In this document: positions 25,848 through 34,337 of the stretch, in pieces | Numbering within the stretch: the first letter of the stretch is position 1 | How the letters are laid out: each line of letters opens with the position of its first letter | Assembly: GCA_965650335.1 (NCBI GenBank) | Contig: CBFGOI010000012.1 | Coordinates: 1-64,000, forward strand | Length of the DNA: 64,000 nt | DNA from: Paradesertivirga sp965650335 | GTDB taxonomy: Bacteria > Bacteroidota > Bacteroidia > Sphingobacteriales > Sphingobacteriaceae | Direction: 5' to 3' | Notes under the pieces: generated by a model | Databases searched by the model: none | Told to the model about the DNA's origin: nothing | What the model saw: the letters and a program-made list of their open reading frames with translations, nothing else | Made by a program: the position numbers and the translations under genes

Positions 25848-27233
25848 CTAGCCAAACAATGAGCTAAACACCTCTTCTATCTTCGAAACGCTGTTAATTT
25901 CAATTGAATAGCGTTTAACATCAAGTCCTTTCTGATTGTATTTTGAAATGTAAATCTTTTCAAAGCCCAGTTTCTCAGCTTCGGCAATTCGTTGTTCGAT
26001 CCGGTTTACTGCTCTTATTTCTCCAGACAAACCCACTTCAGCGGCAAAGCATATTTTAGTGGATACAGAGATATCTTCATGAGAAGAAATAATAGCGACT
26101 ACTACTGCCAAATCAATCGCAGGGTCCTCTACTTTCAATCCGCCTGCGATATTCAAAAACACATCCTGTGCACTTAATCGAAAGCCGCAACGCTTTTCCA
26201 AGACTGCTAAAAGCATGTTCATCCGTTTGGTATCAAACCCTGTCGCCGAACGCTGCGGCGTTCCGTAAGCAGAAACGCTTACCAAAGCCTGGGTTTCAAT
26301 TAACATCGGTCGTGCACCTTCAAGCATGGCAGAAATCGTAATTCCGCTTAATTCTTCATCACGCTGTGATAGCAATATTTCTGAAGGATTCGAAACCTCC
26401 CTTAGGCCACTACCCTGCATTTCATAAATCCCGAGTTCGGACGCTGAACCAAACCGATTTTTTATCGCCCTCAAGATTCGGTATACATGATGCCTGTCGC
26501 CTTCAAACTGTAAAACCGTGTCAACCATGTGTTCGAGGATTTTTGGTCCTGCAATGGCTCCGTCTTTGGTAATATGACCAATTAAAAAAACCGGTGTTGA
26601 TGTTTCTTTTGCAAAACGAAGCAGTTCGGCGGTACATTCGCGAACTTGCGAGACACTCCCCGGAGTCGATTCTATGTGTGCAGAGTGCAAGGTTTGTATC
26701 GAGTCTATAATAACAGCCTCGGGCTCCAGAATTTCTATTTGCTTGAAAATATTTTGCGTGGATGTCTCCGTAAGGATATAACAATCGCCACCTTTTCTTT
26801 TAGCTAAAGGCGCCAAACGCTCCGCCCGCATTTTAATTTGCTGTTCACTTTCTTCGCCAGAAACATAGAGAATTTTCATCCCCGGAAGGTTCAATGCTAA
26901 TTGAAGCATCAAAGTGGATTTTCCAATCCCTGGCTCTCCGCCGATAAGAACTAATGATCCGGGAACTATTCCTCCTCCCAGCACACGATTGAATTCCGTA
27001 TCGGGTGTTATTAACCTGCTTTCTTCCGCAAAAACTATTTCATCGATCGCCGATGGTTTTGCAATTCGGGTGTTTCCCTGACCGGTTTTCCACTCCGGAA
27101 CCGAGCTATTAGGTTTTTGGATTAGCTCTTCAACGAAACTATTCCATTGATTACAAGAGGGGCATTTTCCCAGCCATTTGGCTGACTCATACCCACAACT
27201 CTGACAAAAATATGCTGATTTGGTTTTAGCCAA
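25848..27233 (-). CDS. radA: DNA repair protein RadA
   Basis: 461 residues from TTG at 27233. An N-terminal C4 zinc finger (FCQSCGYESAKWLGKCPSCNQW) is followed by a RecA-like ATPase with Walker A GGEPGIGKSTL, the RadA-specific KNRFG motif (AIKNRFGSASELGIYEM) and a C-terminal Lon-protease-like domain without the protease dyad. RadA is a helicase-like ATPase that drives branch migration of recombination intermediates. It lies downstream of rng on the same strand with a palindromic element in between. Confidence 0.96.
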   Translation of the reverse strand: MAKTKSAYFCQSCGYESAKWLGKCPSCNQWNSFVEELIQKPNSSVPEWKTGQGNTRIAKPSAIDEIVFAEESRLITPDTEFNRVLGGGIVPGSLVLIGGEPGIGKSTLMLQLALNLPGMKILYVSGEESEQQIKMRAERLAPLAKRKGGDCYILTETSTQNIFKQIEILEPEAVIIDSIQTLHSAHIESTPGSVSQVRECTAELLRFAKETSTPVFLIGHITKDGAIAGPKILEHMVDTVLQFEGDRHHVYRILRAIKNRFGSASELGIYEMQGSGLREVSNPSEILLSQRDEELSGITISAMLEGARPMLIETQALVSVSAYGTPQRSATGFDTKRMNMLLAVLEKRCGFRLSAQDVFLNIAGGLKVEDPAIDLAVVVAIISSHEDISVSTKICFAAEVGLSGEIRAVNRIEQRIAEAEKLGFEKIYISKYNQKGLDVKRYSIEINSVSKIEEVFSSLFG

Positions 27234-27290
27234 CTGATTTATGATTTAAGGATTTACGAATTACGATTTTAAAAGGCAAATTACATAATT

Positions 27291-27324
27291 GATTTACGAT
27301 TCGCTTGTTAGCAAATCGTAAATC
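27291..27324. repeat. Intergenic palindrome (GATTTACGATT arms)
   Basis: Perfect 11-bp arms (GATTTACGATT and AATCGTAAATC) with a 12-base loop lie between rng and radA. Further partial copies of the same words (TTACGAATTACGATTTT and AACTCGTAAAA) flank it, giving a nested, repeat-like element. It could be an mRNA-stabilising or attenuating hairpin, or a dispersed REP-like sequence. Confidence 0.7.
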
Positions 27325-27345
27325 AAAAATCATAACTCGTAAAAT

Positions 27346-28896
27346 TTATAATTTAATCTCTTCTTCCTTAGAATTTAAGAAGTGAAATTCTGTAAGATAG
27401 TAAGAAGGCTCGCCTTTTACTTTTATCCATTTACTATAGTTAAAGAACCATTTCCACTGGCGTGAATAAATTCCTTTTTTAATATATGCCTCGATATAAG
27501 GATGTACGCAAAGCGTAATATTTTTTTCATTCTGTTCGTTCAGGATGTAATTAAGATTATTCTCAATATCGTCCATCAGAATAATGCTGGCTTTTATTTC
27601 ACCTGTGCCATCGCAGGCCGGGCATTTTTCGTTCGTCACGATATTCATTTCAGGACGAACTCTTTGCCTTGTGATTTGAACCAGTCCAAATTTACTTGGA
27701 GGCAAAATAGTGTGCTTAGCGCGGTCGAGCAGCATTTGCTCTCTCAAATACTCGAACAATTCTTTCCGATTTGTAGGCTTGTGCATGTCGATAAAATCGA
27801 TCACAACAATGCCGCCCATATCGCGCAGACGTAATTGCCTTGCTATTTCTTTGGCCGCTTCTTTATTTACCTGAAAAGCGTTTTCTTCCTGGTTCTCAGG
27901 ATGTGCAGTACGATTACCGCTATTTACATCAATTACATGTAGTGCTTCAGTGTGTTCAACAACCAAATAAGCTCCGCCGGGTAGGTTTACCGTTTTCCCG
28001 AATGCTCCTTTTATTTGTTTATCAACGCCGAAATGCTCGAAAATTGGTTCTCTTTGCTTGTAGAATTTAACGATTCGCTCTAATTCGGGAGAAATTCCCT
28101 GAATATAGCTTCGCACTTCTTCATAAATAGAAGCATCATTTACATGGATGTTTGTAAAATCGGCATTCAGCAGATCTCTCAAAATGGTAGAAGCCCTTCC
28201 CATTTCGCCCAGAACTTTTTTAGAAGGTTCGGTTGCAGGAAGTCTGCTTGTAAACGACTCCCATTTTGCAATAAGGTCGAGTAAGTCTTTTTGGAGTTCC
28301 GCAACACCTTTTCCTTCAGAAACAGTACGGATTATTACGCCAAAGTTTTTAGGTTTAATGCTTTCAACAATTTTTTTAAGACGATTTCTTTCACTGTTAT
28401 TCTTTATTTTTTTCGAAATAGAGATAACCTCAGAAAAAGGTACTAGTACCACAAACCTTCCTGCAATAGAAAGATCTGAGCTTAAGCGTGGGCCTTTTGT
28501 TGAAATTGGTTCTTTCGCAATCTGAACCGGCAATAACATATTGCGATTCAGAATCTCAGAAATTTTGCCGGATTTGTTTATATCCTCTTCCAGCTTAAAA
28601 CTATTCAGCAGTTTCTCTTTGTAACTGCCGTTCTTTACAATCTTAGTCAGCTTTATAAGCGACTGTACCTGAGGCCCCAGGTCAAGATAATGCAAAAAAG
28701 CGTCCTTCTCATAGCCAACATCTACGAAAGCGGCATTTAGCCCCGGCATAATTTTTTTTATCCGTCCAAGGTAAATATCACCAACAGCATAATTGTTGTT
28801 GATGTGCTCTGTATTGAGTTCTACGAGTTGCTTATCTTGCAGTAAAGCTATAGTCACCCCGTTGGGGGTTGAATTGATGATTAATTCTTTTACCAA
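27346..28896 (-). CDS. rng: Ribonuclease G (Rne/Rng family)
   Basis: 516 residues. The S1 domain (GDIYLGRIKKIMPGLNAAFVDVGYEKDAFLHYLDLG) is near residues 37-75. The catalytic metal-binding Asp residues are in HVIDVNSGNR and GGIVVIDFIDM, and the zinc link is CPACDGTG. RNase G cleaves single-stranded RNA and matures the 16S rRNA 5' end. The start is TTG at 28896; only CTG and then an in-frame stop lie upstream. A 29-residue basic ORF and a palindrome precede it. Confidence 0.96.
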   Translation of the reverse strand: MVKELIINSTPNGVTIALLQDKQLVELNTEHINNNYAVGDIYLGRIKKIMPGLNAAFVDVGYEKDAFLHYLDLGPQVQSLIKLTKIVKNGSYKEKLLNSFKLEEDINKSGKISEILNRNMLLPVQIAKEPISTKGPRLSSDLSIAGRFVVLVPFSEVISISKKIKNNSERNRLKKIVESIKPKNFGVIIRTVSEGKGVAELQKDLLDLIAKWESFTSRLPATEPSKKVLGEMGRASTILRDLLNADFTNIHVNDASIYEEVRSYIQGISPELERIVKFYKQREPIFEHFGVDKQIKGAFGKTVNLPGGAYLVVEHTEALHVIDVNSGNRTAHPENQEENAFQVNKEAAKEIARQLRLRDMGGIVVIDFIDMHKPTNRKELFEYLREQMLLDRAKHTILPPSKFGLVQITRQRVRPEMNIVTNEKCPACDGTGEIKASIILMDDIENNLNYILNEQNEKNITLCVHPYIEAYIKKGIYSRQWKWFFNYSKWIKVKGEPSYYLTEFHFLNSKEEEIKL

Positions 28897-29002
28897 CAGC
28901 TACTCTTTTATGGCGGTGGTGCCGCCCGGGTACAACACGAAATAATAATAACACAAGAACCTCCTATCGCAATGCGTGGAGGTTAGGAGTTGTAAGTTCT
29001 GA

Positions 29003-29038
29003 GTTATAAGTTGTAAGAATTCACCTACAACTTATAAC
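29003..29038. repeat. Intergenic palindrome (GTTATAAGTTGTA arms)
   Basis: A perfect 13-bp inverted repeat with a 10-base loop, extended imperfectly on both sides by further AGTTGTAAGTT/GTACAACTT words. It lies between the small basic ORF and rng. A related element with ACAACTTA/GGTTGTA words lies between gmk and yicC near 50.85 kb. Confidence 0.7.
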
Positions 29039-29051
29039 GTACAACTTAAAA

Positions 29052-29141
29052 CTATTTTTTCTTATGTCTATTTTTTCTTAAACGCTTTTTACGTTTGTGA
29101 GTAGCCATTTTATGTCTTTTTCTTTTTTTACCGCTTGGCAT
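29052..29141 (-). CDS. Very small basic protein, possible ribosomal protein
   Basis: 29 codons, ATG at 29141 and TAG at 29052; begins MPSGKKRKRHKMATHKRK and ends RHKKK. Nineteen of 29 residues are Lys, Arg or His. Such a composition fits an rRNA-binding tail or a tiny ribosomal protein. A Bacteroidota-specific large-subunit protein (bL38) has been described from a Flavobacterium ribosome structure, and this could be that protein; I could not compare sequences. It lies between the TPR gene and rng on the same strand. Most ORF finders would miss it. Confidence 0.7.
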   Translation of the reverse strand: MPSGKKRKRHKMATHKRKKRLRKNRHKKK

Positions 29142-29168
29142 AGCTTTAGTTTTTAATGTTTTATTTAA

Positions 29169-30005
29169 TTATTTCTTTAATTCTTGAACCTTGCTGTCAA
29201 CATACCTGCTTAAATTTGGATCAGCAGCAAGCTCTTTACTTTTTTCGTAGGCGGCTATTGCGTCTTCTTTTTGTCCGAGGTTTTCATACGCTGAGGCTAA
29301 ATAAAACCATGCGTCTGGCGTAGGCTTCACCTCAAGTACTGTTTTAAATCTGTTGACTGCTTTATCAAACTGGCCAGATTTTATTGAGAATAATCCCAAA
29401 TTTAAATTGGCCTTAGCATTTTTAGGGTCTTGTTTAACAACTTCTAAAAGAAGTGTGATACCCTGCATTGGATTAGGTGTTCCGCTTACATAAGCCACCC
29501 CCAACCCTGTTTTTGCATCTAAACTGGCCGGATTTAATTCCAAGGCTTTCTGATACGTCTCAATAGCTTTCTGCACTAAGGCAGGTTGTATTAGGCTGTC
29601 TTTTTCGGATTGATACGCATCCGTAAATAGATCTCCAGACTTAATCCAGTCTGAATAATTGTTACCGGCCTTCGCTAGCAATTCAAAATAGAAGGCGCTC
29701 GGAGCAGGTTGATTTACATCATCCCACTTGTTTGCAAGTTGTCTTTGCAAACTTATTTTTTCGGAACCTTCAGCTGATTGTAACTGATTTTCGAGATCTG
29801 AGACCTGCTGGGCTAAATTAGCATTTAAGCTTTGTTTAGCCGTCTGGGATGCTGCTTCGATTGTTAAAACAGAAGCTTGTGCAGCATTCTTCGTCCCTTC
29901 ACCAGGCTGACCTTCTTCTTTAACTAATCCTTTAATGTCTAAAGAAAGCAAAAGCCCCATTAGTATTACTACTAATCCAATTACTGCTATTTGCTTTCTA
30001 TTCAT
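29169..30005 (-). CDS. Membrane-anchored TPR protein
   Basis: 278 residues. One N-terminal membrane helix (about 5-24) is followed by a Ser/Gln-rich helical linker (45-90) and at least three TPR units: QKALELNPASLDAKTGLGVAYV, NAKANLNLGLFSIKSGQFDKAV and PDAWFYLASAYENLGQKEDAIAAYEKSKE. It is a protein-binding scaffold with no known partner. It follows the HU gene by eight bases and is likely cotranscribed. Confidence 0.85.
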   Translation of the reverse strand: MNRKQIAVIGLVVILMGLLLSLDIKGLVKEEGQPGEGTKNAAQASVLTIEAASQTAKQSLNANLAQQVSDLENQLQSAEGSEKISLQRQLANKWDDVNQPAPSAFYFELLAKAGNNYSDWIKSGDLFTDAYQSEKDSLIQPALVQKAIETYQKALELNPASLDAKTGLGVAYVSGTPNPMQGITLLLEVVKQDPKNAKANLNLGLFSIKSGQFDKAVNRFKTVLEVKPTPDAWFYLASAYENLGQKEDAIAAYEKSKELAADPNLSRYVDSKVQELKK

Positions 30006-30013
30006 TTCAGATA

Positions 30014-30343
30014 TTATGCTTCTGCGCTAGCTGCTTCTTTAGCTGCTGCTTCTAATTTGGTAACATTACCATTTTTAACTTTTTCAACAAACACTTTAGC
30101 AGGTTTGAAACTTGGAACGAAATGCTCCGGGATGATAATTGCGGTGTTTTTTGAAATGTTACGTGCCGTTTTCGTCGCTCTCTTCTTTACTACAAAGCTC
30201 CCAAAACCCCTTACATACACATTTTCACCTTCTACCATTGAGGTTTTCACCACTTTAAAAAACGCTTCTACCGCTTCTTGTACATCTAACTTCTCAATTC
30301 CAGTCTTACTAGATATCTCTGCGATAATTTCTGCTTTAGTCAT
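30014..30343 (-). CDS. HU/IHF-family DNA-binding protein
   Basis: 109 residues. TKAEIIAEISSKTGIEKLDVQEAVEAFF and the DNA-bending arm region (VRGFGSFVVKKRATKTARN...IIIPEHFVPSFKPAKVF) are typical of HU/IHF. The Pro at the arm tip, which intercalates into DNA, is in the IIPEH segment. An Ala/Glu-rich tail of about 18 residues extends beyond the core, as in several Bacteroidota HU proteins. Transcribed from a TACTTTTG -7 box about 50 bases upstream. Confidence 0.94.
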   Translation of the reverse strand: MTKAEIIAEISSKTGIEKLDVQEAVEAFFKVVKTSMVEGENVYVRGFGSFVVKKRATKTARNISKNTAIIIPEHFVPSFKPAKVFVEKVKNGNVTKLEAAAKEAASAEA

Positions 30344-30393
30344 GTCTAAATTAATTAAACTTTATTCGTAAACACTTAATTGTTTTGGGGTTG

Positions 30394-30401
30394 CAAAAGT
30401 A
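30394..30401 (-). promoter_or_regulatory. -7 box (TACTTTTG) of the HU gene
   Basis: A perfect TAnnTTTG match on the minus strand, giving a leader of about 45 bases before the HU ATG. Confidence 0.55.
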
Positions 30402-30468
30402 TCGCTTTAAATCGAATTCATGAAATAAAACAAAAAATTATTCCTGCAACAATGTATTTATACGTAAT

Positions 30469-30476
30469 TAGCTTTG
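30469..30476 (+). promoter_or_regulatory. -7 box (TAGCTTTG) of mutY
   Basis: A perfect TAnnTTTG match 23 bases upstream of the mutY ATG, divergent from the HU promoter. Confidence 0.55.
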
Positions 30477-30499
30477 CAAAATTGTTTAAATAGAACATA

Positions 30500-31549
30500 A
30501 TGAATTTTATTTCAGAGCTGATAGAGTGGTATAATTTGAACAAGCGAGATTTACCCTGGAGAAACACAAGCGACCCGTATATTATTTGGTTATCTGAAAT
30601 TATTCTGCAGCAAACCCGTGTAGATCAGGGATTACCGTACTTTTATCGTTTCGCCGAAAGATATCCTTCAGTTGCTGATTTTGCCGCTGCCACTGAGGAT
30701 GAAATATTAAATCTATGGCAAGGTTTGGGGTATTATTCACGGGGAAGAAATATGCACCAGACAGCTCAAATGGTGATGGAGGAACACGCGGGATATTTCC
30801 CCAAAAGGTATGACGAGCTTATTAAACTTAAGGGAATCGGTGAATATACAGCGGCTGCAATTTCGTCTTTTTCGGCAAATGAAGCGAAAGCTGTCGTTGA
30901 CGGCAATGTGTTTAGAGTTTTAGCAAGGTATTTTGGTGTCGATGAACCAATCAATTCATCAAAAGCGAAAAAGCTTTTCACAAAACTAGCCAATGAGGTT
31001 ATCGATCATTCAAACCCTGCTATAAGTAACCAGGCATTAATGGAGTTTGGCTCACTGCACTGTAGACCCCAAAATCCCTTATGTCAAACCTGTCCTGTAA
31101 AAGTTGGTTGCTATGGATATCAAAATGCCTTGGTTGATAAACTTCCTTTTAAACTCAAGAAGGCAGCTGTTAGGAATCGTTTTTTTAATTACATCGTGTT
31201 ACTCAATGATCAGAAGTTATTGATGAATAAACGAGGGCCGAATGATATATGGCAAAATCTTTATGAGCTTCCATTGTTCGAAACCGATAATTTTCAGGAG
31301 GCTTCTGCTATCGTTAATGGCCCCGGATTTCAAAAACACTTTGGTAAAGTTGAGATCAGTTCGGTGGAGGGACCTGTCAAACATTTGTTAAGTCATCAGA
31401 AAATACATGCTCAATTCATCGTTGTCAACAAGGTCGATTCGAATAAGATATCCAAACAAGAGAGTTGGTTTTTCACTGATTTAACAAATCTGGATGCACT
31501 GGCCCAGCCAAAATTAATTTTTGCATTCCTGAAAAAAATCATAAATTGA
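30500..31549 (+). CDS. mutY: A/G-specific adenine glycosylase
   Basis: 349 residues. It removes adenine mispaired with 8-oxoguanine. The catalytic Glu lies in EIILQQTRVDQG near residue 35, and the helix-hairpin-helix motif is LKGIGEYTAAAISSFS with the active Asp in AVVDGNVFRVL. The iron-sulfur ligands are C-x6-C-x2-C-x5-C (CRPQNPLCQTCPVKVGC). A NUDIX-like C-domain (about 225-345) recognises 8-oxoG. It precedes ssb by 25 bases. Confidence 0.96.
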   Translation: MNFISELIEWYNLNKRDLPWRNTSDPYIIWLSEIILQQTRVDQGLPYFYRFAERYPSVADFAAATEDEILNLWQGLGYYSRGRNMHQTAQMVMEEHAGYFPKRYDELIKLKGIGEYTAAAISSFSANEAKAVVDGNVFRVLARYFGVDEPINSSKAKKLFTKLANEVIDHSNPAISNQALMEFGSLHCRPQNPLCQTCPVKVGCYGYQNALVDKLPFKLKKAAVRNRFFNYIVLLNDQKLLMNKRGPNDIWQNLYELPLFETDNFQEASAIVNGPGFQKHFGKVEISSVEGPVKHLLSHQKIHAQFIVVNKVDSNKISKQESWFFTDLTNLDALAQPKLIFAFLKKIIN

Positions 31550-31574
31550 AAAATTGTAAGATTATAAATAATTC

Positions 31575-32018
31575 ATGTCAGGAGTTAATAAGGTTATTTT
31601 GATTGGACATTTAGGCAAGGATCCTGAGGTTCGGCATCTTGAAGGTGGCACAACTTTGGTTAATTTTCCATTAGCTACGTCGGAAACTTATAGTAAAGAC
31701 GGAAAAAAGATCGAACAAACAGAGTGGCATAACATTGTTATGTGGCGGGGCCTTGCGGATGTTGCAGCTAAATTTCTTCAAAAAGGGAAGCAAGTTTATA
31801 TTGAAGGGAAGCTTAGGAGTCGTAATTATGAAGACAAAGAAGGAAATAAAAGATATGTTACTGAAATTGTAGCAGAGAATTTTACCATGCTTGGCCGTAA
31901 AAATGAAAATGAAAACCATGGCGGTCAGCACCAAAACTCAAATAATCAGGTTACCACAAAAAGTGAGGATCAGCTCGTCGATTTTTCTGACGATGGTTCT
32001 GATGATTTGCCGTTCTAA
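31575..32018 (+). CDS. ssb: Single-stranded DNA-binding protein
   Basis: 147 residues. The OB fold covers about 1-108 (VNKVILIGHLGKDPEVRHLEGG, EWHNIVMWRGLADVAAKFLQKGKQVYIEGKL). A Gln/Asn-rich linker leads to the conserved acidic tip SDDLPF that docks replication and repair partners. A second ORF at 19.6 kb carries the same tip. It may be cotranscribed with mutY. Confidence 0.96.
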   Translation: MSGVNKVILIGHLGKDPEVRHLEGGTTLVNFPLATSETYSKDGKKIEQTEWHNIVMWRGLADVAAKFLQKGKQVYIEGKLRSRNYEDKEGNKRYVTEIVAENFTMLGRKNENENHGGQHQNSNNQVTTKSEDQLVDFSDDGSDDLPF

Positions 32019-32123
32019 TTCGCATTCATTCAGCAGATTATCTCTTAGTTGAGTGGATGACCATTCGCCTTTGTATGCTTGCTGAAGGGTTTTCAGTAAA
32101 ACATACATTAAATTTACATTCCA

Positions 32124-32151
32124 TATTGGATAAATAATTATTTATTCAATA
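32124..32151. promoter_or_regulatory. 28-base palindrome, candidate ArgR operator
   Basis: Two 14-base arms pair at 13 of 14 positions around the perfect core ATAAATAATTATTTAT (32130-32145). Its right end runs into the -7 box, so a bound dimer or hexamer would block RNA polymerase. The AT-rich, dyad-symmetric core resembles ARG boxes. The operon downstream is the arginine operon, so ArgR is the best guess; the regulator itself is not in the window. Confidence 0.7.
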
Positions 32152-32157
32152 CTTTTG
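32150..32157 (+). promoter_or_regulatory. -7 box (TACTTTTG) of the arginine operon
   Basis: A perfect TAnnTTTG match overlaps the palindrome by two bases. Transcription would start near 32161, giving a leader of about 290 bases before the first operon gene. That is unusually long for this window. Confidence 0.6.
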
Positions 32158-32200
32158 CATGCTTTAAACCTATTGATATACTGTAAGTCAAAGCATAGAA

Positions 32201-32335
32201 ATGAACGTATCTTTAACCATAATTACAAAGCAAATCTCATACAAAAGTGGGTATGCAAGCTGTATGGTACGTGAGAAAAAAAACACGGAGCGTTTAGTTC
32301 TAAGGCACCGACGACCGTTCATGCCAAGGGTTTGA
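32201..32335 (+). CDS. Candidate Arg-rich leader peptide (44 aa)
   Basis: ATG at 32201, TGA at 32333. The first 23 residues have no Arg; the last 21 have six (residues 24, 31, 35, 37, 38, 43), including RHRRP with two consecutive CGA codons, and AGG twice. An internal ATG at 32264 would give a 23-residue version holding all six. It starts about 40 bases after the predicted transcription start, and its stop is 113 bases before the first arginine gene. The position and content fit a ribosome-sensing leader. Codon rarity was not computed. Confidence 0.5.
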   Translation: MNVSLTIITKQISYKSGYASCMVREKKNTERLVLRHRRPFMPRV

Positions 32336-32358
32336 TTTTCTTTCCCTCCCCCCAGGTT

Positions 32359-32443
32359 TCCGAATTAATCGGATTTTTAAACAACAAATTTGCTTTAAAA
32401 CTGTAAAAGCTGAATGCTTTTTTATCCGTAAAGCGGATTTTTT
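32359..32443 (+). promoter_or_regulatory. Candidate attenuator hairpins
   Basis: Three short hairpins, each followed by a T-run, lie between the leader ORF and the first arginine gene: TCCGA/TCGGA at 359-373 with T5, AAAAGC/GCTTTT at 405-421, and ATCCG/CGGAT at 424-438 with T6 (all plus 32000). The 3' arm of the first (CGGAT, 370-374) can instead pair with the 5' arm of the last (ATCCG), giving mutually exclusive folds. Stems are only 5-6 bp, so this is a suggestion. Confidence 0.4.
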
Positions 32444-32448
32444 GAAAA

Positions 32449-33141
32449 ATGAACGAAAACGATTTCTCTATAGTAGTAGCATCTGAGGCCCATGTTAAAT
32501 ATGCGCAGCAGATTTGTGATGAAATGGCCGAATCAGCAAAAGCTCGGGGAACTGGTATCGCAAAAAGAAGTCCGGAATATGTGGCTGACAAAATGCGGGA
32601 AGGAAAAGCGGTTATTGCTTTGCATAAAGATGGCACATGGGCTGGCTTTTGTTATATTGAAACCTGGGATGGCGAGTTTGTAGCTAACTCTGGTTTAATA
32701 GTCAATCCAATTTTTCGTAAAGCGGGTTTGGCAAAAGCCATTAAAAAAAGAATCTTTAACCTTTCCAGGGAAAAATATCCTGATGCGAAAATCTTCGGTT
32801 TAACTACCGGATTAGCGGTAATGAAGATAAATTCTGAATTAGGGTATGAGCCTGTAACCTATTCTGAGCTTACCAAAGACGAGAATTTTTGGAGCGGTTG
32901 CAAAAGCTGTGTAAACTTCGATATTTTAACCATGAAGGAGCGTAAAAATTGCCTTTGTACCGCAATGCTTTATGATCCGGCTGAGAAAAGGAAAGATGCA
33001 GAAGAAGCTGCGGAAAAAGCTAAAAAGGAGATGACTCACAAAGCTTCTCTATTAGAACGTATTGAAGAGTCTATAAAAAAGTCGTTAAAAAGCGTTATCG
33101 CAAATATTAATCCTGTTCCTAATACTTACTCTAATAAATAA
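32449..33141 (+). CDS. GNAT acyltransferase, likely first step of arginine synthesis
   Basis: 230 residues. The GNAT core (about 5-150) includes NSGLIVNPIFRKAGLAKAIKKRI, the acyl-CoA-binding strand-loop-helix, and a Cys-rich stretch (FWSGCKSCVNF, KNCLC) after it. The C-terminus (about 180-230) is a charged helix. As the first gene of the arginine operon it probably acylates glutamate (acetyl or succinyl), replacing argA/argJ; this is inferred from context. Its stop overlaps the argG ATG by one base. Confidence 0.82.
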   Translation: MNENDFSIVVASEAHVKYAQQICDEMAESAKARGTGIAKRSPEYVADKMREGKAVIALHKDGTWAGFCYIETWDGEFVANSGLIVNPIFRKAGLAKAIKKRIFNLSREKYPDAKIFGLTTGLAVMKINSELGYEPVTYSELTKDENFWSGCKSCVNFDILTMKERKNCLCTAMLYDPAEKRKDAEEAAEKAKKEMTHKASLLERIEESIKKSLKSVIANINPVPNTYSNK

Positions 33142-34337
33142 TGAAGAAGAAAGTTGTTTTAGCCTTTAGTGGCGGTTTAGATACATCTTATTGTGCTATT
33201 TACCTATCTAAAGACTTAGATCTTGAAGTACACTCTGTAATTGTTGACACCGGTGGTTTTAGTAAAGAGGAACTTGAACATATCGAGAAGAGAGCTTATG
33301 CATTAGGTGTTACATCACACCATGCAGTTGATGCTGTTAAAGGATATTATGACAGCTCAATCCGTTACCTGATTTATGGAAATGTATTAAAGAATAATAC
33401 TTATCCTCTTTCGGTAAGTGCCGAGCGTGTGACCCAGGCCACCGCAATTGCCGAATACGCAAAGGAAATTGGTGCTGATTTTGTTGCTCATGGTTCAACC
33501 GGAGCAGGAAACGATCAGGTTCGTTTCGATATGATTTTTAACATTCTTTGTCCGAATGTTGGCATCATCACACCTATACGTGATTTAAAGTTATCTCGCG
33601 AGGCGGAAATCGAATACTTAAAATCTCATGGCGTTGAATTTAATTTCGAAAAAGCACAATATTCTATTAACAAAGGTATTTGGGGAACTTCGGTAGGAGG
33701 AAAAGAAACACTTTCGTCTAAGGGAATTTTGCCAGAAGAAGCGTGGCCAACGCAGGTGACTAAAACCGGCACCGAACAGTTAGAGATAGAATTTAAAAAA
33801 GGTGAACTTGTTGGAGTAAACGGACAACAGTACCAACATCCGGTAGAAGCCATCCAAGCCATCCAAGCATTGGCCGGACCGTACGGTATCGGTCGTGATA
33901 TACATATTGGCGATACTATTATTGGGATTAAAGGACGCGTTGGTTTTGAAGCAGCTGCCCCCATGGTTATTATCAAAGCTCACCATACTTTAGAAAAACA
34001 CACTCTAACTAAATGGCAGTTGAGCTGGAAAGATCAATTAGCAATGTTTTATGGTAACTGGATGCATGAAGGACAGTTTCACGATCCAATTATGCGTAAT
34101 ATGGAGGCTTTCCTTACCGATACGCAGAAAACGGTAAGTGGAAAAGTATTTATTCAATTAATGCCTTATCGTTTCCAGGTAATTGGAATTGAATCTAAAC
34201 ACGATTTAATGGCTAGCAAATTCGGTAGTTATGGTGAGATGAATGAAGGCTACACTGGCGAGGATGTGAAAGGCTTTTCTAAGATTTTTGGTAACCAGGT
34301 AAAGATTTACCATAGTGTGAACAGCGATGAAAGTTAG
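33141..34337 (+). CDS. argG: Argininosuccinate synthase
   Basis: 398 residues. It joins citrulline and aspartate using ATP. The N-terminal ATP pyrophosphatase P-loop is LAFSGGLDTSYC (residues 6-17). Family segments include VAHGSTGAGNDQVRFD and YSINKGIWGTSVGGKE. It overlaps the GNAT gene by one base and argC by 11 bases, so this part of the operon is tightly coupled. Confidence 0.97.
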   Translation: MKKKVVLAFSGGLDTSYCAIYLSKDLDLEVHSVIVDTGGFSKEELEHIEKRAYALGVTSHHAVDAVKGYYDSSIRYLIYGNVLKNNTYPLSVSAERVTQATAIAEYAKEIGADFVAHGSTGAGNDQVRFDMIFNILCPNVGIITPIRDLKLSREAEIEYLKSHGVEFNFEKAQYSINKGIWGTSVGGKETLSSKGILPEEAWPTQVTKTGTEQLEIEFKKGELVGVNGQQYQHPVEAIQAIQALAGPYGIGRDIHIGDTIIGIKGRVGFEAAAPMVIIKAHHTLEKHTLTKWQLSWKDQLAMFYGNWMHEGQFHDPIMRNMEAFLTDTQKTVSGKVFIQLMPYRFQVIGIESKHDLMASKFGSYGEMNEGYTGEDVKGFSKIFGNQVKIYHSVNSDES

